From Clostridiales bacterium (lineage in GTDB: Bacteria; Bacillota; Clostridia; Christensenellales; CAG-138), in NCBI GenBank assembly GCA_004557245.1, contig SFEL01000003.1, positions 1 to 64,000 of the forward strand: a stretch of 64,000 bases of DNA, given 5' to 3'. Below the pieces are notes generated by a model. The model was not told where the DNA came from, did no database searches, and saw nothing but the letters and a program-made list of their open reading frames with translations. Each line of letters opens with the position of its first letter. Within the stretch, counting starts at the first letter, position 1. The position numbers and the translations under genes are program-made. Below, one piece after another: positions 59,936 to 64,000 of the stretch.

Positions 59936-60163
59936 ATGGGTGAATTGGTAAAATACATCGCCATGAACCTCGTGGATAAACCCGAAGAGGTCAAGGTCGA
60001 GGTAAAAGAGGGCGAAAACTCAACAATAATCGAGCTCACCGTAGCTCCTGACGATATGGGCAAGGTAATAGGCAAGCAGGGCCGTATAGCGAAGGCTATA
60101 AGGACCGTAGTCAAGGCCGCGTCCGTAAAGGAAAACAAAAAGTACGTCGTAGAGATAGTCTAA
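59936..60163 (+). CDS. khpA: KH-domain RNA-binding protein KhpA
   Basis: 75-residue single KH domain protein with the GxxG loop GKQGRIAKAIRTVVKAA (about 45-60). With KhpB it binds many RNAs in Gram-positives and affects division. The ATG at 59936 gives the usual MGELVKYIA start; a TTG 12 bases upstream is also in frame. A terminator-like hairpin follows before rimM. Confidence 0.92.
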   Translation: MGELVKYIAMNLVDKPEEVKVEVKEGENSTIIELTVAPDDMGKVIGKQGRIAKAIRTVVKAASVKENKKYVVEIV

Positions 60164-60175
60164 GGCGATATGCAG

Positions 60176-60199
60176 AAAAGTGGGCAAAACCACTTTTTT
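60176..60199 (+). terminator. Hairpin with T-run between khpA and rimM
   Basis: AAAAGTGG/CCACTTTT with a GCAAAA loop, followed by TTG. It looks like an intrinsic terminator or attenuator inside the rpsP-rplS operon and would lower rimM-trmD relative to rpsP. Confidence 0.62.
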
Positions 60200-60233
60200 G
60201 CGTAACTGGAAATTTTTTTGCAGGAGAAACTCA

Positions 60234-60749
60234 ATGGAGTATTTGCGCATAGGCCTTATAACCCGCCCGCACGGCGTGCACGGCGCCCTTAAGGTGCAGC
60301 CCTTGTCCGAGGATCTTACCCGATACAAAGGTCTCAGAGAGGCCTACCTTGAGCGCGGCGGCGCTTATGAGAAGGTGGAGGTATCAGACGTCAGCGTGCA
60401 GCCGGACGCGGTATATATGACTATCTCCGTATGCCGTGACCGGAACACGGCGGAGACGCTGCGCAACCACTACATCTCCGTGGACCGGGAACACGCCGTA
60501 AAGCTGCCGGAGGGCAGATATTTCGTTGAAGATATGATAGGCTGCGATGTATACGATACAAACGGCGCATATTACGGCAAGCTTACCGATGTGCTTGAAA
60601 CCGGCGCAAACGACGTTTACGTAATTCAGGGCGAAAAGCAGCTTATGGTACCGGCGCTCAGGAAGCTGCTGAAAGAAGTCGATGTGGCGAATAAGCGTAT
60701 TGAGCTTTACGCAGATGTACTTGCGGAGGTGGGGCTGTTTGAGGATTGA
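60234..60749 (+). CDS. rimM: Ribosome maturation factor RimM
   Basis: Assists assembly of the 30S head and binds S19. 171 residues: N-terminal RimM beta-barrel (RIGLITRPHGVHGALKV) and C-terminal PRC-barrel (GRYFVEDMIGCDVYDTNGAYYGKLTDVLETGANDVYVI). CAGGAG lies 8 bases before the ATG at 60234. The open frame before it crosses the hairpin and is not coding. It overlaps trmD by 11 bases. Confidence 0.95.
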   Translation: MEYLRIGLITRPHGVHGALKVQPLSEDLTRYKGLREAYLERGGAYEKVEVSDVSVQPDAVYMTISVCRDRNTAETLRNHYISVDREHAVKLPEGRYFVEDMIGCDVYDTNGAYYGKLTDVLETGANDVYVIQGEKQLMVPALRKLLKEVDVANKRIELYADVLAEVGLFED

Positions 60750-61473
60750 TATACTTACGGTATTTCCCGAGATGTTTGCGGGGCCTATGGATACAAGCAT
60801 ATTGGGCCGTGCAAAGGATAAGGGCATACTGGACATACGCCTTCACAATATCCGCGACTATTCCGAATCCAAGCACAAGAACACCGATGACTACCCATTC
60901 GGCGGCGGCGCAGGCATGGTTATGATGGCCCAGCCAATATTCTCCTGCCTTGAGGACGTTGACCCTGACCACGAGGCGCTGAGGATCGCCATGGCGCCTC
61001 GGGGAAAGACGCTGAGCGTGCCCATAGCCCGTGAGCTTGCCGCAAAGGACAGGCTGCTGTTCCTCTGCGGCCATTATGAGGGTATTGACGAGCGGGCAAT
61101 GGAGCAGATGGACATGGAGCTGTCCATAGGCGATTATGTGCTCACCGGCGGCGAGCTGCCTGCGATGGTTATAATAGATTGCGTCAGCAGGTTTATTCCA
61201 GGCGTGCTGGGCAGCGCGGAGTCGGCGGAGGACGAATCCTTCTCGGACGGGCTTCTCGAATACCCCCAGTATACCCGACCCGCGATGTTCAGGGACATGG
61301 CGGTACCCGAGGTGCTGCTAAACGGCAACCATGCGCTGATAGCCAAATGGCGGCGGGAGCGCAGCATAGAGGCCACGTATAAGACAAGGCCGGAGCTTAT
61401 AGACGAAAAAAAACTCGGCAAAAAGGAAAAAATATTCCTGCAATCCTTAAAAAATCAAGATAAACAGGCATAA
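60739..61473 (+). CDS. trmD: tRNA (guanine37-N1)-methyltransferase TrmD
   Basis: SPOUT-fold enzyme making m1G37. 244 residues: [12 protein letters not shown] at the start, [26 protein letters not shown] (about 32-57), the knot region [11 protein letters not shown] (about 111-121) and [19 protein letters not shown] (about 132-150). The start is TTG at 60739 with GGAGG about 9 bases upstream, overlapping rimM by 11 bases. In many bacteria rimM-trmD-rplS are one operon; here rplS also has its own promoter. Confidence 0.96.
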   Translation: MRIDILTVFPEMFAGPMDTSILGRAKDKGILDIRLHNIRDYSESKHKNTDDYPFGGGAGMVMMAQPIFSCLEDVDPDHEALRIAMAPRGKTLSVPIARELAAKDRLLFLCGHYEGIDERAMEQMDMELSIGDYVLTGGELPAMVIIDCVSRFIPGVLGSAESAEDESFSDGLLEYPQYTRPAMFRDMAVPEVLLNGNHALIAKWRRERSIEATYKTRPELIDEKKLGKKEKIFLQSLKNQDKQA

Positions 61474-61478
61474 ATACC

Positions 61479-61507
61479 TTGCAAAAGGGCAGATGCCGTG
61501 TTATAAT
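61479..61507 (+). promoter_or_regulatory. Sigma-A promoter of rplS, with a structured leader
   Basis: TTGCAA, 17 bases, TATAAT, followed by a 75-base leader up to the rplS ATG. Firmicutes rplS genes often have an L19 leader RNA that binds the protein; the leader here is a plausible candidate, but the structure was not confirmed. Confidence 0.65.
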
Positions 61508-61582
61508 ACTTTCGTTTGTGACAACGGTTGGTCCAATGGCGGCGGAAAGTCGTGTAAGAACACCCGTAGGAAGGAGAATAAA

Positions 61583-61936
61583 ATGTCCAACATCATTAAA
61601 GAACTGGAAAAAGAACAGCTCCGTACCGACCTGCCCAAGCTGGAAGTCGGTGACACCGTCCGCGTATTCGTTAAGGTCGTGGAGGGCAACCGCGAACGTC
61701 TTCAGAACTTCGAAGGCATCGTGATTAAAATGCAGGGCGGCGGTATCCGCGAGACCTTCACCGTTCGCCGCGTATCCTACGGCGTAGGCGTAGAGCGCAC
61801 TTTCCCCTATCATAGCCCCCGTATCGGCCGCATCGAAGTAGTACGTCACGGCCAGGTTCGCAGGGCTAAGCTGTATTACCTCCGCAACCGCGTTGGTAAA
61901 GCTGCCAAGATCGTGGAGCGCATCGTCGCCAAGTAA
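61583..61936 (+). CDS. rplS: 50S ribosomal protein L19
   Basis: 117 residues at the subunit interface: [43 protein letters not shown] and [27 protein letters not shown] precedes the ATG at 61583; the open frame extends upstream through the leader but is not coding. Codon bias is of the highly expressed type. A strong terminator follows. Confidence 0.98.
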   Translation: MSNIIKELEKEQLRTDLPKLEVGDTVRVFVKVVEGNRERLQNFEGIVIKMQGGGIRETFTVRRVSYGVGVERTFPYHSPRIGRIEVVRHGQVRRAKLYYLRNRVGKAAKIVERIVAK

Positions 61937-61988
61937 CAAAAAAACACAAAGGTCTCCGGTGCTTTTGGAGAGTACCCGTAAAACAGTT

Positions 61989-62032
61989 AAGTCTCCGTAT
62001 GGTTAAGGCATACGGAGACTTGTTTCTTTCAT
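61989..62032 (+). terminator. Terminator after rplS
   Basis: A perfect 12-bp stem (AAGTCTCCGTAT/ATACGGAGACTT) with a 9-base loop, followed by GTTTCTTTC. Confidence 0.82.
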
Positions 62033-62286
62033 TTGGTTTTTATCTTGCAGGCGGCAAACGGTTTATCAAAACTGCCCGCAAATGGCAAATCCAATGGGAA
62101 TAGCCTCTTTGGCGGTACAGGGGGGGAGCTTCACTGAGAATACAAAGTGACGTAACATTAGCGGGCTGTCAAATCTTACAACTGACGGAAAATAAAATTC
62201 CGCCGGACACGCGATACTAACGGCAGGAGAGTATGGGAGTGCATTTTTTAGATCCTAAAGGATTGACCGCCAGATAAATATGAGGT
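62033..62286. other. Stretch without a gene after rplS
   Basis: Together with the terminator, about 350 bases separate rplS from the next gene. I see no open frame, tRNA or known RNA. It contains a small inverted repeat (CGGAAAATAAAATTCCG region near 62190) and ends at the AT-rich minus-strand gene. It looks like decayed or foreign DNA. Confidence 0.5.
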
Positions 62287-62673
62287 TTACTTACTTGCTG
62301 CGAAATCATATGCTTGCCTTATCCATGCAAACAATTCATCATCTAGTTCAGATTGAGAGTTTATAACTATGTGAGTTGTCCATCGTCCGGAATAAGGTTC
62401 GGTTTTGGCGGCTACTCTGGCAGATTCAAGTGGATAAGATAGTCCTAAAGTAATTACAATATATGGATCAGGCAATTCGGTTTTCTTTTTTACATGCAAG
62501 AAAGAAGCACATGCGTATATATGCCGGTTTGAAAATGTTATTTGAGATTTATGCACCCGAATTGAAGTTGAAGGAAACATTTCAAGTAACCTTTCAACAA
62601 ATAATTCATATAGAGGATATGCTGTTGGATGCTTATTGAAAAACATAAGTTCATCTTGAGCTATCTGATGCAT
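62287..62673 (-). CDS. DUF5655-like protein in an AT-rich island
   Basis: 128 residues of the small family typified by SIRVHKSQITFSNRHIYACASF and PYIVITLGLSYPLESARVAAKTEPYSGRWTTHIVI, which occurs in many Firmicutes and is close to DUF5655. The function is unknown. I chose the ATG at 62673, 9 bases after GAGG; two further ATGs upstream (62679, 62700) are in frame. The gene is on the opposite strand to rplS and rbgA and is clearly more AT-rich than its neighbours, so it was probably acquired. Confidence 0.72.
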   Translation of the reverse strand: MHQIAQDELMFFNKHPTAYPLYELFVERLLEMFPSTSIRVHKSQITFSNRHIYACASFLHVKKKTELPDPYIVITLGLSYPLESARVAAKTEPYSGRWTTHIVINSQSELDDELFAWIRQAYDFAASK

Positions 62674-62700
62674 AATCATTTTCCTCAAATCACAATCCAT

Positions 62701-62975
62701 CTCACTTTACTATTTAAAATTAAAGTATACCAGAAAAAAGTGAAAAAATCTACATTTCAGCCAAAGGATCGCCTGGATAGCTTAAAAATGTTCAGATATT
62801 CCTTTGCGTATTTTAGATAACAGCTTTTAAGTTTCGATTCTACTTTATTTGGAATTTCGTTAATACTGTTTTATGACTCTGCGCGTTTTACGCCGGGGGC
62901 TTTTACTTTGCTCTGGTTTTTGTATTGCTTTGCTGATATACTGATTTTATCAATTTTGACCTCACGGAGGAAAAT
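62701..62975. other. AT-rich stretch without a gene before rbgA
   Basis: About 275 bases with many T/A runs and no recognisable gene. TATACT near 62937 may be a -10 for rbgA but no good -35 is seen. A 63-codon open frame crossing the start of this stretch has no SD and no coding character. Confidence 0.5.
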
Positions 62976-63842
62976 ATGCTTATACAATGGTACCCGGGCC
63001 ATATGGCAAAGGCCCGCAGGCAGCTTACGGAAAGCCTGAAGCTTATAGATGTGGTAGTTGAAATAGTTGACGCAAGAGCGCCCCGGGCTACCCGCAACCC
63101 TGACTTTGACGGCCTTTTTAAAGATAAAAAGCGTGTGGTGCTGCTGAACAAGAGCGATCTGGCTTCTCCCGCGCTTACTAAGGCATGGATAGCAGAATAT
63201 AAAAAGAATGACATAGAGGCCATTGAATTCGTGGCCACAAACTCCGCAAAGAAAAAGGCCGCACTGGAGCTGATGGAAAACGCCGCGAAAGAAAAGGTGG
63301 AAAAATCCCTCGCCAAGGGCGTAAAAAAGACCGTCCGCGCCATGATAGTGGGCATACCCAACGTGGGCAAATCCACCTTCATAAACCGCATCGCCGGAAC
63401 GAACAGGGCACAGGTAGGGGATAAGCCCGGCGTCACAAAGGGGCAGCAGTGGGTAAAGATAACCCCCTATCTTGAACTGATGGATACTCCCGGCCTGCTA
63501 TGGCCCAAGCTTGAGGACCCTCAGCTCGCCAGGCATGTGGCGTATATAGGCTCCATAAAGGACGACATAATGGACACAGAGGAGCTGGCGGCCAGCCTGC
63601 TTTTCGACCTGATGAGGATATGCCCGGAGGAGCTTGCGGCGCGGTATAAGAAGCTGGAAAAGGATATGGCTCCGGAAGAACTCCTTGAGGGCGTATGTAA
63701 GAGCCGCGGCTTCGTGCTGGGCGGCGGCGTATTGGATACTGAACGGGCGGCACATATAGTGCTGGATGAATTCAGGGCTGGCAAGATAGCCCGCGTAACT
63801 CTGGACGATCCGCGGGAGGAGAAAAATGCCCCGGAAAAATGA
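62976..63842 (+). CDS. rbgA: Ribosome biogenesis GTPase RbgA (YlqF)
   Basis: Circularly permuted GTPase needed for late 50S assembly. 288 residues in the permuted order: G4 LLNKSDLA (about 54-61), G5 ATNSAKK, then G1 [15 protein letters not shown] (about 125-139) and G3 [10 protein letters not shown] (about 170-179), and a C-terminal RNA-binding helical domain. [15 protein letters not shown] at the start is diagnostic. GGAGGAAAAT precedes the ATG. rnhB overlaps its end by 17 bases, the usual pair. Confidence 0.96.
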   Translation: MLIQWYPGHMAKARRQLTESLKLIDVVVEIVDARAPRATRNPDFDGLFKDKKRVVLLNKSDLASPALTKAWIAEYKKNDIEAIEFVATNSAKKKAALELMENAAKEKVEKSLAKGVKKTVRAMIVGIPNVGKSTFINRIAGTNRAQVGDKPGVTKGQQWVKITPYLELMDTPGLLWPKLEDPQLARHVAYIGSIKDDIMDTEELAASLLFDLMRICPEELAARYKKLEKDMAPEELLEGVCKSRGFVLGGGVLDTERAAHIVLDEFRAGKIARVTLDDPREEKNAPEK

Positions 63843-64000
63843 AGACGAAAGGCTCAAAGAGCTTTGCAGAATAGAGCGTGAATATTGGAATAAAGGCATA
63901 CTGCCCGGCGGCATGGACGAAGTGGGCAGGGGGCCTTTGGCGGGACCGGTGGTGGCTGCCTGCATAGTGCTGCCTCCCGAGCCGCTGATAAAATACGTCA
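63826..64000 (+). CDS. rnhB: Ribonuclease HII (partial, cut by window end)
   Basis: Removes RNA from RNA-DNA hybrids. Only the first 58 residues are in the window. [20 protein letters not shown] (about 30-50) is the conserved N-terminal active-site segment, with Asp31 and Glu32. GGGAGGAGAAAA precedes the ATG, overlapping rbgA by 17 bases. The end lies beyond the window. Confidence 0.93.
   Translation, partial: MPRKNEDERLKELCRIEREYWNKGILPGGMDEVGRGPLAGPVVAACIVLPPEPLIKYV

Noticed and set aside
61508..61582. Confident call of an L19 leader riboregulator
   Set aside because: Position fits, but I could not verify the family structure by eye, so it is only mentioned with the promoter.
62629..62820. 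63-codon plus-strand frame in the AT-rich island
   Set aside because: Overlaps the DUF5655-like gene on the other strand, no SD, composition of non-coding DNA.
1..64000. CRISPR arrays, T-boxes, classical riboswitches, prophage or transposase genes
   Set aside because: No regularly spaced repeats, no T-box or riboswitch core sequence and no phage or transposase proteins were recognised. The only mobile candidates are the two structured elements.

Overview
The window looks like the chromosome of a spore-forming member of class Clostridia (low-G+C Gram-positive lineage, but roughly 55% G+C by eye). Evidence: sporulation genes spoIIP, gpr, ylbJ and two CotF-like coat proteins; SpoIIIJ-independent housekeeping blocks in the usual Firmicutes order (dgt-dnaG-rpoD; rsmD-coaD; pta-ackA-yceD-rpmF-plsX-acpP-rnc-smc-ftsY; ylxM-ffh-rpsP-khpA-rimM-trmD-rplS-rbgA-rnhB); a short ThiI, and a PolA with a dead proofreading domain. 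I cannot name the species. Ordinary genes use ATA heavily for Ile and several genes start with TTG.

Layout. 1-9.0 kb: a SPOR-domain protein, a LysR regulator, a 50-residue membrane peptide, the RNase P RNA (minus strand) at the end of a trmK-nif3-zinc ribbon operon, a GH2 glycosidase, then gpr-spoIIP. 9.2-17.1 kb: rpsT, an EamA transporter, dgt-dnaG-rpoD with sigma-H type promoters, a repeat element, two small divergent helical proteins and a GT4 glycosyltransferase. 17.2-32.1 kb: tRNA-Val, a CDF metal exporter, pdp, polA-coaE-lytic transglycosylase-lipoprotein, lspA-rluD, clpC, an amidase/lipoprotein pair and a second copy of the repeat element. 32.4-45.2 kb: Mrp, a NifS-like desulfurase plus thiI, a DUF3298-like lipoprotein, coat proteins, recX, a P1 peptidase, acpS, 5-FCL, rsmD-coaD, a coiled-coil protein, and the opposed ylbJ-tmcAL pair. 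45.3-64 kb: acetate metabolism, fatty acid and SRP/ribosome maturation genes, interrupted by an ECF sigma/anti-sigma pair, a TraX-like gene and an AT-rich island between rplS and rbgA.

Two observations stand out. (1) Two copies of a structured, non-coding element (about 203 and 243 bp, imperfect CAG...CTG terminal inverted repeats) sit at intrinsic terminators, and in both cases the complete terminator hairpin of the host gene (22 or 31 bp) is duplicated on both sides. The ends of the elements are conserved while the central hairpin modules differ. (2) Two sporulation genes in different places, spoIIP and ylbJ, have the same leader design: a perfect inverted repeat whose 3' arm holds the Shine-Dalgarno sequence and whose 5' arm/loop carries a sigma-E-like -10. 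Read-through RNA would hide the ribosome site while RNA started at the local promoter would expose it.

Most of the remainder is conserved housekeeping sequence. No CRISPR array, prophage, transposase gene or rRNA operon is visible.
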